Below the pieces are notes generated by a model. That model was given only the letters and a program-made list of their open reading frames with translations, did not search any database and had not been told where the DNA came from. A stretch of 64,000 nt of DNA from Cyclobacterium sp. SYSU L10401 (GTDB lineage: Bacteria; Bacteroidota; Bacteroidia; Cytophagales; Cyclobacteriaceae), in contig NZ_WOFO01000008.1 of assembly GCF_010993705.1 (NCBI RefSeq), positions 48,112-112,111 on the forward strand, read 5' to 3'. The position numbers were made by a program, and so were the translations under genes. Positions 1 through 8,550 of the stretch are shown in pieces; position 1 is the first letter of the stretch, and the number at the start of each line of letters is the position of its first letter.

Positions 1-415
1 TCAACCGAGGTGGTTAAGGGTGCCTTCGACTCCGCTCAGGCACCGGAAGCAACCATCAACACATCACCACATCCTCAAATCATCCCTTTGCGTCCTTCGA
101 GGCTCTCTGTGTTCTCCGTGACTAAAAACTTCAGTACGAACTCTCTTCGTCTCCCCCTCTCTTCGTCTCAATCTGAAAGTTAAGGGTTAAAGAAATTCGG
201 AGCTGGCTTGACTTTATACTCCGGCCTTGAGGCAGGTTTGCTTGTTTGTGGATTCAACCGAGGTGGTTAAGGGTGCCTTCGACTCCGCTCAGGCACCGGA
301 AGCAACCATCAACACATCACCACATCCTCAAATCATCCCTTTGCGTCCTTCGAGCCTCTCTGTGTTCTCCGTGACTAAAAACTTCAGTACGAACTCTCTT
401 CGTCTCCCCCTCTCT
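1..415. repeat. Two direct copies of a 162-bp non-coding repeat
   Basis: Positions 1-162 and 254-415 are the same sequence with one visible substitution (near 112 versus 365), offset by 253 bp. Each copy contains a hairpin with arms GGTGCCT and AGGCACC (19-25/38-44 and 272-278/291-297) around a TCGACTCCGCTC loop. The same loop type, TCGACAGGCTC with a different stem, occurs at 34535-34553. The stretch up to 741 holds no convincing gene. An 88-codon open frame at 227-493 merely reads through the second copy and is low-complexity. The window starts inside copy 1, so more copies may lie upstream. Confidence 0.8.
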
Positions 416-692
416 AAGTCACCCTCTCCCTTAGTCCCTCCGTCCCCAATTTCATTTGTGACTAAAAATAGCTGTATGGCATTTCTTTCCTAAAAGCCAT
501 TTCCTGAAACGAAAAATTTCAATTCAATTAAGCTGGTATAATTCAGACTTTTATTTATCTTTAGCCGTCTTATGATCAGGAATATACACTTTAAATAAAG
601 GCTGTTGGTTTATGTGGAGGAGAAAGATTTTAGCTTATGGTATAATTCAAAAAATAACGTACCAAATACTTTTTAATGTAAGTGAAATCAGA

Positions 693-700
693 TAAATTTG
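693..700 (+). promoter_or_regulatory. Candidate Bacteroidetes -7 promoter box
   Basis: TAAATTTG fits the Bacteroidetes primary-sigma -7 consensus TAnnTTTG and lies 41 bp before the start codon at 742. No clear TTG -33 element is visible at the usual distance, so this is only a candidate. Confidence 0.35.
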
Positions 701-741
701 TTTCAATTGTTTTCATGTCTGAATAGACCAACCTTTTTTTC

Positions 742-2667
742 ATGATCGATTTTAAGAAAAAAATCAACATCGTTCCCCGATGGATCATAGCCTCCTTAGA
801 TGGTTTGATCATGTTCCAATCCGCCCTGTTGGCATTTTGGCTCCGGGTAAATTTTGACTGGTCCGATATGGAACATTTTAATGTGTTCAGAGGGGCTTTG
901 GTTTATTTTCTGGCGGGCTTGCTGGCCATGTTTTTTACCAAAAGTTATGTGGGCATTGTCCGGCATACCTCCATGAGGGATGGGTTGATATTGCTGCGCA
1001 CCATTGCCATTACTGCTGGCATCATTACCATCCTGAACCTTATTCTGGCCAATTTTCTGGAAGGCAGGAGTCATATTGTACCTTTTTCTGTGCTGATCAT
1101 TGCGGCTGTACTGACTTCTTTTTCCCTGATGTTGTACCGGCTGATTGTCAAGGATATTTTCAGGCTGCTCAGGAGTAATGCTGAACCCAATTTACCCAGG
1201 AGAAAAGTAGTCATTTACGGGGCAGGAGAAGCCGGTATTTTGACCCATCAGGCCATAGCCAAGGACAGCCAGTATAAATTTGTCACCTATGGATTTCTGG
1301 ATGATGATCCATCCAAGAAAGGAATGAAAATCGAGGGCAGGTCGGTTCACGGTAGTTTGGAAGTACTGGAGGATTTGGTAAAACGGAAGGGAATCAATGA
1401 ACTGATCATTTCAATCCTGGAATTACCTGCGGAGAGAAAGCGGGAAATAATAGACCAATGCATTGCCCTTGGCATTCACGTGATGACCATTACCCCGGTA
1501 AATCAGTGGGTGGATGGAGGGAAGCAGCCGGGGAGTTTGCGGGAAGTCAACATTGAAGATTTGCTGGGCAGGGATGCCATTATTTTGAATAATAAAAGGG
1601 TGATTAATTACCTGAATGGTAAAACCATATTGGTCACCGGCGCTGCCGGCTCCATAGGCAGTGAATTGTGCCGGCAAATTGCCCGAGCCAGCCCTGGGTT
1701 CCTGATCATGCTCGACATTGCGGAGTCCCCCTTGCATGACCATGAAATCCGCATGGAAAGGGAGTTCAAAGACCTGAGGCTCCATTCGGTTTTGGGAGAT
1801 GTTACGGATATTAAATCTTTGCGCCGCATCATGGAGAATTACCAGCCTGAAGTGATTTTTCATGCCGCAGCTTACAAGCATGTACCCATGATGGAGAAAT
1901 ACCCGGAGGCTTCAGTTCGCTGCAACGTGCTGGGAACGAAGAATATGGCTGATCTGGCAGTGGCCTACGGGGTGGAGAAATTTGTACTGGTCAGTACGGA
2001 TAAGGCAGTGAATCCCACCAATGTGATGGGTGCCAGCAAAAGGATTGCCGAAATGTATGTGCAATGCAAAAACAGCATGCGTATCAATACCAGCAATGAA
2101 CCCACCAGGTTCATTACTACCCGATTTGGAAATGTACTGGGCTCCAATGGGTCAGTCATTCCCTTATTCCGCGAACAGATAAAAAATGGAGAACCAGTCA
2201 CAGTGACAGACTCCCGGATCACCCGGTATTTCATGACGATTCCTGAAGCCTGCGACCTGGTACTTGAAGCCGGCGTGATGGGAAACGGGGGAGAAATTTT
2301 TGTATTTGACATGGGCAACCCGGTTAAAATCATAGATTTGGCCAGAAAAATGATTCACCTCAGCGGGAAAATTCCGGATGTAGATGTGCCCATCAGAATT
2401 ACCGGCCTGCGGCCAGGGGAGAAATTGTATGAAGAGGTGCTCAATGATGCGGAAAAAGCCCTTGAAACCCACCACAAAAAAATCAAGATTGCCCAGGTAA
2501 ACCCTGGCTCCTATGCGCAGGTCAACAGGGAAGTAGACTTGCTGATGAACCTGGTAGAGCGGGAAAATGAGATGGACCTGGTAGCTCAAATGAAAAAAAT
2601 GGTGCCCGAGTACATCAGCAAAATGTCCCGCTTTGAAGTCCTGGATGGACAGAAAGTGGAGAAATAG
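742..2667 (+). CDS. Membrane-anchored nucleoside-diphosphate-sugar 4,6-dehydratase, CapD/WbpM/FlaA1 family
   Basis: 641 aa, the normal length for the long membrane-bound branch of this family. Four hydrophobic segments lie at about residues 13-33, 50-66, 82-104 and 112-133. They are followed by a first Rossmann-like domain with GAGEAG at 160-165, and then the catalytic extended-SDR domain with TGAAGSIGSE near 300. The motif STDKAVNPTNVMGASKR near 417-433 shows Met in place of the usual SDR Tyr, the S-M-K arrangement known from WbpM-type UDP-GlcNAc dehydratases. The expected role is conversion of UDP-GlcNAc (or a similar sugar) to a 4-keto-6-deoxy intermediate for capsule, O-antigen or exopolysaccharide. 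It stands alone here; partner genes may lie upstream of the window. Confidence 0.9.
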   Translation: MIDFKKKINIVPRWIIASLDGLIMFQSALLAFWLRVNFDWSDMEHFNVFRGALVYFLAGLLAMFFTKSYVGIVRHTSMRDGLILLRTIAITAGIITILNLILANFLEGRSHIVPFSVLIIAAVLTSFSLMLYRLIVKDIFRLLRSNAEPNLPRRKVVIYGAGEAGILTHQAIAKDSQYKFVTYGFLDDDPSKKGMKIEGRSVHGSLEVLEDLVKRKGINELIISILELPAERKREIIDQCIALGIHVMTITPVNQWVDGGKQPGSLREVNIEDLLGRDAIILNNKRVINYLNGKTILVTGAAGSIGSELCRQIARASPGFLIMLDIAESPLHDHEIRMEREFKDLRLHSVLGDVTDIKSLRRIMENYQPEVIFHAAAYKHVPMMEKYPEASVRCNVLGTKNMADLAVAYGVEKFVLVSTDKAVNPTNVMGASKRIAEMYVQCKNSMRINTSNEPTRFITTRFGNVLGSNGSVIPLFREQIKNGEPVTVTDSRITRYFMTIPEACDLVLEAGVMGNGGEIFVFDMGNPVKIIDLARKMIHLSGKIPDVDVPIRITGLRPGEKLYEEVLNDAEKALETHHKKIKIAQVNPGSYAQVNREVDLLMNLVERENEMDLVAQMKKMVPEYISKMSRFEVLDGQKVEK

Positions 2668-2697
2668 TATTTTTTTTCTTCCCACTCCGCCCCGTAC

Positions 2698-3115
2698 CTC
2701 TCCTCGGGATTTGCAATCCCGAGGACAGACCTGGGGATTTGTAATCCCCAATACGTCCCCTAAAATCAGGACCGTAACCATCAAACATCCCCTGCTCCTT
2801 GAGATTTATAACCCCCGGATGCGCACGAAGGCAGGATTACAAATCCTGCTCATCTGTGGTTCGACATGGCAAATGTCGAACAGCACACCGCTCGCTCCTT
2901 GGGATTTGCAATCCCGAGGACAGACCCGGGGATTTGTAATCCCCAATACGTCCTCGTAAATCAGGATCGTAACTATCAAACATCCCTTGCCCCTTGAGAT
3001 TTATAACCCCCGGACGTGCACGTAATGCAGGATTACAAATCCTGCTCATCTGTGGTTCGACATTGCAAATGTCGCACAGCATGCGCTCCTTGGGATTTAT
3101 AACCACCCCGGTTCT
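2698..3115. repeat. Tandem 195-bp array of REP-like hairpins
   Basis: Two tandem units (about 2700-2894 and 2895-3089) and a partial third unit. GGGATTTGCAATCCC recurs at 2706 and 2901, giving a 195-bp period. Each unit contains several short hairpins: GGGATT-TGC-AATCCC, GGGGATT-TGT-AATCCCC, CAGGATT-ACA-AATCCTG and CGACATT-GCA-AATGTCG (GGCA variant in unit 1). The inner ATT/AAT and three-base loop are kept while the outer stems vary on both sides. Related blocks lie at 12014-12352, 17440-17515 and 37600-38080. Open frames through this stretch are translations of the repeat and are not called. From 3116 to 3294 I see nothing recognisable. Confidence 0.85.
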
Positions 3116-3294
3116 ACCTGGAACAAGGTTTGTTGCCAAAAGCAAGCCTGAAAACTTTCATCCTATTTCCGGCCAAATTAACCCTTAACATCCACGATCC
3201 TACATAATTTAAGCCTAATTGCTAAAGGTAGCCTCCCTACCACCAAATCACCTGCCGAACCCATTAACCCTTTACAAACAACCAGGCTAAAAAT

Positions 3295-4215
3295 TTAAGG
3301 CTTATTGGGATCCTCCGGCAAGCCATGCTTTTTGAAAAAGGTGGCCGGATCTTCCGGAACTTCTACCGTTTGGTCATAGGCCCTGCCGGTTTTTTCAAAC
3401 AGCTCCCTTCTGCCTTTGGTATCATCCACCAGCTCCATATAGGCAATCTGCCCCACCCGGACAGCCACCCTGCGGGGAACGACTACTACCCCATCAGAAT
3501 CAGCCACTATCACATCCCCCGGGTAGACCGTACATCCTCCCACCACCACGGGCCTCTGTACATCGATCACCTCATTTCTTCCGATGCGTTCTCCTCTTCC
3601 CCTTTTGGTATAATCGGTGTATACCGGATTTTTCTGCCGGATGACTTCATCAATGTCCCGGACACCACCTGCGGAGACCAGCCCTACGGCTCCTTTCTCC
3701 TGCCAATCCATGATATTCTTGGATCCGGTGGATCCGGTGTCATTGTCATCCCTGTTGTCCATCACCACTACCGTACCTGCTTTGATAAACTCTCCAAAAG
3801 GCTCAGCAGATAATTGGGAGTACCACATGCCCCGCCATTGGCGGTAAACTTCATAATTTTCCGGTTGGGTAAGGTCTGCTCCAGGATGCATGGGCCTGTT
3901 GGTCGGGCCATAGCGGACGGTGACGGCTATTCCGGAAAACCGGTGTTCCATGGTTTCCACATCCCGCCACAAAGGGGCAATGCTTGGATCCATTACCCCC
4001 ACATCCATATAACCTACCGTGACCAGGCCATCGACCACATCCGTGACGCGGGCTCCTTGGTATAACTCGAGCAGCACCTCATCCGATACGCCGGCGGCTT
4101 CCTGAGCGTAAGTTGCGGTACCAAAATCAATGAATACGGCTACCAATAATCCCATCAAGTAGGATATAGGCTGGTTGGGGAGAAGTATCCGGACAGGAAA
4201 GGATGGGTAATTCAT
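3295..4215 (-). CDS. RraA-like / HMG-aldolase family protein with signal peptide
   Basis: 306 aa. The core matches the RraA/MenG-like fold, which includes ribonuclease-E inhibitor RraA and the 4-hydroxy-4-methyl-2-oxoglutarate/oxaloacetate aldolases. Visible motifs are GSTGSKNIMDWQEKGAVGLV, SAGGVRDIDEV (the conserved G-x-R-D signature) and a C-terminal YPGDVIVADSDGVVVVP. The first 37 residues include a hydrophobic run (LMGLLVAVFIDFGTATYAQ) resembling a Sec signal, so an exported enzyme is likely, unlike cytoplasmic E. coli RraA. It lies 43 bp downstream of fabG on the same strand and may be cotranscribed. An internal Met at 4155 is an alternative start but would shorten the signal. Aldolase activity is more plausible than RNase regulation for an exported protein, but this is not shown. 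Confidence 0.75.
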   Translation of the reverse strand: MNYPSFPVRILLPNQPISYLMGLLVAVFIDFGTATYAQEAAGVSDEVLLELYQGARVTDVVDGLVTVGYMDVGVMDPSIAPLWRDVETMEHRFSGIAVTVRYGPTNRPMHPGADLTQPENYEVYRQWRGMWYSQLSAEPFGEFIKAGTVVVMDNRDDNDTGSTGSKNIMDWQEKGAVGLVSAGGVRDIDEVIRQKNPVYTDYTKRGRGERIGRNEVIDVQRPVVVGGCTVYPGDVIVADSDGVVVVPRRVAVRVGQIAYMELVDDTKGRRELFEKTGRAYDQTVEVPEDPATFFKKHGLPEDPNKP

Positions 4216-4258
4216 GGTTATTTTGGGTTTAATGGTTATACATCAGCTTTTGAGTTCA

Positions 4259-5005
4259 TCAGGTATGCATGGCGCCATTGACCTGCAGGGTTTGTCCCGA
4301 AATGTAGGCACTCATGTCAGAGCCCAGGAAGACGCAGGCATCGGCGACCTCTTCCGGCTTGCCTCCCCGTTTCATGGGTATGGCCTCCCGCCAGGATTGA
4401 ACGGTCTTTTCGTCCAGCACTTCGGTCATTTCTGTTTCGATAAAGCCCGGAGCTATGGCATTGCAGCGAATATTTCGGGATCCCAGTTCCAGGGCCACCG
4501 ACTTGGTAAAGCCAATAATGCCGGCTTTGGAGGCCGCATAGTTGGCTTGACCGGCATTTCCTTTTATCCCTACGACAGAAGTGATATTGATGATGGAGCC
4601 TGCTTTGGCCTTCATCATGGTGCGGGTTACCGCTTTGACCGTATTGAAGCAGGACTTCAGGTTTACATTGATCACCTCATCCCAGTTTTCTTCGCTCATG
4701 CGCATCAGCAAATTGTCCCGTGTAATGCCTGCATTGTTGACCAGTATATCCAGTCCTCCCAAAGCAGCGACCACATCGCTGATCAGTTGTTCGGCGGCTT
4801 TAAAATCGGAGGCATCAGAGCGAAACCCTTTGGCATTGACCCCGAAAGCGGCCAGTTCCTTTTCCAGTGCTTCTCCTTTTTCCACGCTGGACAAAAAAGT
4901 AAAGGCCACATCAGCGCCTTCCTGAGCAAAGCGGAGGGCGATGGCCCTGCCAATACCTTTGGAAGCCCCTGTTACCAGGGCTTTTTTACCTGTAAGTAAT
5001 CCCAT
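4259..5005 (-). CDS. fabG: 3-oxoacyl-[acyl-carrier-protein] reductase FabG
   Basis: 248 aa, the usual FabG length. The N-terminus reads GKKALVTGASKGIGRAIA, the NADPH-binding TGxxxGxG motif. NNAG follows near residue 89, then the catalytic Ser in ITSVVG and the Tyr/Lys pair in YAASKAG. The C-terminus ends in a standard SDR tail (ISGQTLQVNGAMHT). The expected reaction is NADPH-dependent reduction of beta-ketoacyl-ACP in type II fatty-acid synthesis, in the cytoplasm. A box TATTTTTG on the minus strand (complement of 5035-5042) precedes the start and may be its promoter. The rraA-like gene follows on the same strand. Confidence 0.9.
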   Translation of the reverse strand: MGLLTGKKALVTGASKGIGRAIALRFAQEGADVAFTFLSSVEKGEALEKELAAFGVNAKGFRSDASDFKAAEQLISDVVAALGGLDILVNNAGITRDNLLMRMSEENWDEVINVNLKSCFNTVKAVTRTMMKAKAGSIINITSVVGIKGNAGQANYAASKAGIIGFTKSVALELGSRNIRCNAIAPGFIETEMTEVLDEKTVQSWREAIPMKRGGKPEEVADACVFLGSDMSAYISGQTLQVNGAMHT

Positions 5006-5184
5006 ATTGAAAATTTTTATTGTTTTTTCCTGGCCAAAAATAGGTATTTATTCCAAAACTTAGGGTATGCGATTTAATTTTCTGCTTGTTCCTTCTTTCG
5101 CCATTTGATCTGCTTTTGGGTATTCATTGGGTTTAGGTCCCATTTGATTATCAAAACCAAATTTTTTTCTGAACATTATTATTA

Positions 5185-5192
5185 TAAATTTG
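5185..5192 (+). promoter_or_regulatory. Candidate -7 promoter box for lpdA
   Basis: TAAATTTG matches TAnnTTTG and lies 33 bp before the lpdA start, in an A/T-rich leader. The -33 element is not clear. Confidence 0.45.
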
Positions 5193-5224
5193 CATAGCAA
5201 AAAAGTAATCAAAAATATAAAAAT

Positions 5225-6622
5225 ATGTCTACAACAAAATTCGATGTCATTGTTCTGGGCAGTGGTCCAGGTGGTTATGTAGCTGCAATCCGGGCCTCTC
5301 AGCTTGGATTGAAAGTGGCCGTAGTGGAAGCTGAAGAACTGGGAGGCATTTGCCTCAACTGGGGTTGTATTCCTACCAAAGCGCTGATCAAGAGTGCACA
5401 GGTTTTTGAATACATCAACCATGCAGGGGATTATGGCATTTCCGTAGACAAGGCCAGTGTCAATTTTGAAGACATGATCAAGCGGAGCCGGGAGGTAGCC
5501 GATGGCATGAGCAAGGGCGTGCAATTTTTGATGAAGAAAAATAAGATCGAAAAACTGATGGGCTGGGGCAAAGTAAAGCCCGGCAAGAAGGTAGAAGTTG
5601 AAGACAAGGAGGGTAAGAAAACCGAATACAACGCAGACCATATCATCATCGCCACAGGAGGCAGGTCCAAGGAGCTTCCTGCGCTGAAGATCGACAACAA
5701 AAAGATTGTGGGATACCGCAAAGCCATGACCCTGGACAAAATGCCCAAAAAGATGGTAGTGGTGGGATCAGGTGCCATAGGCGTTGAATTTGCCTATGTG
5801 TACAGTTCCATAGGCGTGGAAGTGACCATTGTGGAGTTCCTGGACCGGATCGTGCCCAATGAAGACGAAGAGGTATCCAAGGCCCTGGAAAAGATCTACA
5901 AGAAGAAAGGCATCAACATCATGACCAGTGCCGAAGTCACCGAGGTAGATACCAAGGGGGCCGGCTGTAAGGTCACCGTCAAGACCAAAGAGGGTGAAGA
6001 GAAGATCGACTGTGATGTGGTACTTTCTGCCGTAGGTGTGGTTTCCAATGTGGAAAACTGTGGCCTGGAAGATGTGGGCATATTGGTAGATAAGGGTAAA
6101 ATCAAGGTAGACGAATTCTACCATACCAACATGCCGGGTTATTATGCCATAGGAGATGTGGTAGCAGGACCAGCCCTGGCCCATGTGGCCTCCGCAGAGG
6201 GCATCATCTGTGTGGAAAAAATTGCCGGAGAGGATCCCGAACCCCTGGATTACAACAACATTCCGGGCTGTACCTATTGCCTGCCTGAAATTTCCTCTGT
6301 GGGCTATACAGAAGCCAAGGCCAAAGAGGCCGGCTATGAGTTGAAAATTGGTAAATTCCCCTTTTCTGCGTCGGGCAAAGCCGCAGCAGCCGGTGCCAAG
6401 GATGGTTTTGTGAAACTGATCTTTGACGCCAAATACGGAGAACTGCTGGGGGCACACATGATCGGCTACAATGTGACCGAAATGATTGCCGAAATCGTGG
6501 CCATCCGCAAGCTGGAAACCACCGGCCATGAGCTGATCAAAACCGTACATCCGCATCCGACCATGTCAGAAGCTGTGATGGAAGCCGCCGCAGCAGCCTA
6601 TGGGGAAGTGATACACCTTTGA
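5225..6622 (+). CDS. lpdA: Dihydrolipoyl dehydrogenase (E3)
   Basis: 465 aa, typical E3 length. The FAD-binding motif GSGPGG is at about 12-17. The redox-active disulfide sits in GGICLNWGCIPTKAL, with Cys43 and Cys48. A second nucleotide motif for NAD, VVVGSGAIGVEFA, is near 178-190. The C-terminal dimer-interface His-Glu pair is in HPHPTMSEAVMEAA. The protein reoxidises dihydrolipoamide on the pyruvate, 2-oxoglutarate and branched-chain dehydrogenase complexes and on glycine cleavage, reducing NAD+. No E1/E2 genes are adjacent, so it is a stand-alone E3. A -7-like box lies 33 bp upstream. It is followed by an ECF sigma gene after 56 bp. Confidence 0.95.
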   Translation: MSTTKFDVIVLGSGPGGYVAAIRASQLGLKVAVVEAEELGGICLNWGCIPTKALIKSAQVFEYINHAGDYGISVDKASVNFEDMIKRSREVADGMSKGVQFLMKKNKIEKLMGWGKVKPGKKVEVEDKEGKKTEYNADHIIIATGGRSKELPALKIDNKKIVGYRKAMTLDKMPKKMVVVGSGAIGVEFAYVYSSIGVEVTIVEFLDRIVPNEDEEVSKALEKIYKKKGINIMTSAEVTEVDTKGAGCKVTVKTKEGEEKIDCDVVLSAVGVVSNVENCGLEDVGILVDKGKIKVDEFYHTNMPGYYAIGDVVAGPALAHVASAEGIICVEKIAGEDPEPLDYNNIPGCTYCLPEISSVGYTEAKAKEAGYELKIGKFPFSASGKAAAAGAKDGFVKLIFDAKYGELLGAHMIGYNVTEMIAEIVAIRKLETTGHELIKTVHPHPTMSEAVMEAAAAAYGEVIHL

Positions 6623-6678
6623 GATGACCTTTAGCTGATCCGGAAATTGTAAATACCACCTACTGACCAACAGGTTTT

Positions 6679-7212
6679 TTGGAAGAACAAACATTGATAC
6701 AGGGGCTTAGGGCCAGAGACAGACAAGTTCAGGAATATTTGTACGAAAAATATTCCAGGGCCTTGTTTGGTGTGATCAGCCGGATCATTTATGACCCGGA
6801 CCTGGCCGAGGAAGTGTTTCATGATGCCTTTGTCAAGATCAACCAGAAGATAGACAGGTATGATGCCTCCAAAGGTCGCCTGTACACCTGGATGGCCAAT
6901 ATATGCCGGAATGCGGCGATCGATAAAACACGCTCCAAAGAATTTTCCAAGAGCAGTAAGACCAATACCATCGATGACTACGTATATGGCATGGAGAGCG
7001 AGTCCGGCACCGCAGCAGCTGTGGATGGAATCGGTGTCAGGGAATTGATGGCGGAACTGAACGAGGAGCAACGATTTGTCATGGAATGCATTTATTTTAA
7101 AGGCTATACCCATACGGAAGTAGCCGAAAATTATGACATTCCGCTGGGAACGGTGAAGTCCAGGGTACGGTCTGCGATCAATGTGTTGAAAAAGAAAGCT
7201 GATATAATCTAG
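6679..7212 (+). CDS. ECF-type RNA polymerase sigma-70 factor
   Basis: 177 aa. Region 2 is visible as a helix-rich block containing DPDLAEEVFHDAFVKI and LYTWMANICRNAAIDKTRS, the typical ECF region 2.2-2.4 pattern. Region 4 with its helix-turn-helix is at YFKGYTHTEVAENYDIPLG followed by TVKSRVRSAINVLKKK. The start used is TTG at 6679; no ATG is available early in the frame. The stop TAG at 7210-7212 overlaps by one base the GTG start of the next gene, an anti-sigma factor, giving the usual cotranscribed sigma/anti-sigma pair. The stimulus is unknown. Confidence 0.9.
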   Translation: MEEQTLIQGLRARDRQVQEYLYEKYSRALFGVISRIIYDPDLAEEVFHDAFVKINQKIDRYDASKGRLYTWMANICRNAAIDKTRSKEFSKSSKTNTIDDYVYGMESESGTAAAVDGIGVRELMAELNEEQRFVMECIYFKGYTHTEVAENYDIPLGTVKSRVRSAINVLKKKADII

Positions 7213-8048
7213 TGGATATCCAAAACTACATATCGTCCGGTAAATTGGAGCTTTTCGTTTTGGGTGACCTCAACGAAACAGAGCAGCAGGAAGTCCTGTC
7301 CATGGCCAGAAAGTATCCTGAAATACAGCAGGAAATTGATGCCATTGAAGCGGCCATGTTTGCCTTTGACAAGGCATCCGGAAAAAACCCTTCTCCTGCG
7401 GTGAAAGATAAAATTTTCGCCAGCCTGGAAGCGGCAGGACCAGTCATGGAACAAGAAGATTCTCCCGCTCAGGCAGAGCCTGTTGAAAAGGAAGTGAATT
7501 TGTATCCCGGGATCAATCCCTGGAAACCTTTTGCCGTGGCAGCCTCCCTTACTGCTTTATTGGCCATCGGTGCTGCAGCTTATTTTGCCTACAGCTACTT
7601 TGATGCAGAAGAAAGGTATGCCATCGCCCTGCAGCAAAATGCCATCCTGGCAGATGATATCCAAAGCAATCAGGTAAAACTCAATGAATTGGATCAAAGC
7701 ATGGAAAGGCTGCTTTCCGGAAATTTTGAGAGGGTTCCCATGAAAGGGGAAGGCTTGCCCATGCAGGAAGATGCCCTGGTAGATGTGTTCTGGGACAGGG
7801 AAAGCCGGGAAGTATTGCTTTCGGTAAACCAGCTGGCGGACCTGGATGAGAACAGTGATTACCAACTTTGGGCCATTGGAGCCGATGGGCCGGTAGGTAT
7901 CGGACTGGTCAATGCGGCAGAAAAGCTGAACCTGCAGGCCATGCAGGAAGCTGTTGAGGCACAGGCCTTTGCCATTACCATAGAGCCCAAAGGGGGCAGT
8001 GAAAGCCCCACCCTGGAAAAGCTGGTAGTCCTGGGAGAAATTTCCTAG
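7212..8048 (+). CDS. Anti-sigma factor, RskA-like, single-pass membrane protein
   Basis: 278 aa, GTG start overlapping the sigma stop by one base. The N-terminal about 75 residues are a helical cytoplasmic anti-sigma domain (LELFVLGDLNETEQQEVLSM). One transmembrane helix lies at about 105-128. A coiled region (ILADDIQSNQVKLNELDQSM) follows. The C-terminal extracytoplasmic domain, with motifs such as VDVFWDRESREVLLSVNQL, YQLWAIGADGPVGIG and FAITIEPKGGSESPT, is characteristic of the RskA anti-sigma-K C-terminal family. It should hold the partner ECF sigma factor at the membrane until the signal arrives. No zinc-finger HxxxCxxC motif is seen. Confidence 0.88.
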   Translation: MDIQNYISSGKLELFVLGDLNETEQQEVLSMARKYPEIQQEIDAIEAAMFAFDKASGKNPSPAVKDKIFASLEAAGPVMEQEDSPAQAEPVEKEVNLYPGINPWKPFAVAASLTALLAIGAAAYFAYSYFDAEERYAIALQQNAILADDIQSNQVKLNELDQSMERLLSGNFERVPMKGEGLPMQEDALVDVFWDRESREVLLSVNQLADLDENSDYQLWAIGADGPVGIGLVNAAEKLNLQAMQEAVEAQAFAITIEPKGGSESPTLEKLVVLGEIS

Positions 8049-8095
8049 TTTTGAAATTGGTTTAATTGACATCCGGAACATGCCCCTACTCCTCC

Positions 8096-8545
8096 ATGGA
8101 ACTACAACTTTCTACTCCAGCCCTGCTTTTTTCAGCCATCACCCTGATGATGCTGGCCTATACCAACCGTTTTCTGGCCATGGCCAACCTGATCCGGGGC
8201 CTGCACAAGAAATACCTGGAAAACAGCGGACAGGAAAAGGTACTTATCGGGCAAATAAATAACCTGAGAAAACGCCTGAACATGATCAAAAACATGCAGA
8301 TTTTCGGAGTATTGAGTTTCCTGCTTTGCGTGATTTGCATGTTTCTTTTGTACCAGGAATTCATTACGGCCGCCAACTGGGTCTTTATGGGCAGCATGCT
8401 TTGCCTGCTGATTTCCCTGGCCATTTCCTTAATGGAATTACAAATATCCACCAATGCGCTGAACCTGGAACTCCTGGACATGGAAGATGTGCTCAACCGG
8501 CAGGGCAGTAAAGGACTGGATCAATTCTTCACCAAAAAAGACTAA
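8096..8545 (+). CDS. Small membrane protein, DUF2721-like
   Basis: 149 aa from ATG 8096 (MELQLSTPALLFSAITLMML). An in-frame TTG at 8066 would add ten residues of unlikely sequence, so the ATG is preferred. There is one N-terminal hydrophobic segment, then a basic stretch (RGLHKKYLENSG) and two central transmembrane helices at roughly residues 74-118. The C-terminus resembles the conserved tail of DUF2721 proteins, with an EL-rich helix ending in LLDMEDVLNRQ. Function unknown. It sits between the anti-sigma gene (47 bp) and threonine aldolase (5 bp), all in one direction, so it is probably cotranscribed with one or both. Confidence 0.75.
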   Translation: MELQLSTPALLFSAITLMMLAYTNRFLAMANLIRGLHKKYLENSGQEKVLIGQINNLRKRLNMIKNMQIFGVLSFLLCVICMFLLYQEFITAANWVFMGSMLCLLISLAISLMELQISTNALNLELLDMEDVLNRQGSKGLDQFFTKKD

Positions 8546-8550
8546 AGCCA

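Noticed and set aside
227-493. 88-codon open frame at the left end
   Set aside because: It reads through a non-coding direct repeat, is low in complexity (Ser/Pro runs) and matches no protein pattern.
2698-3115. CRISPR array
   Set aside because: Repeats are hairpins of different types with repeated (not unique) intervals, and no cas gene is present.
2633-3188. Several 60-200-codon frames over the hairpin array
   Set aside because: They consist of translated repeats (recurrent LQSRGQT and ICGST segments) and lie on both strands; no coding signal.
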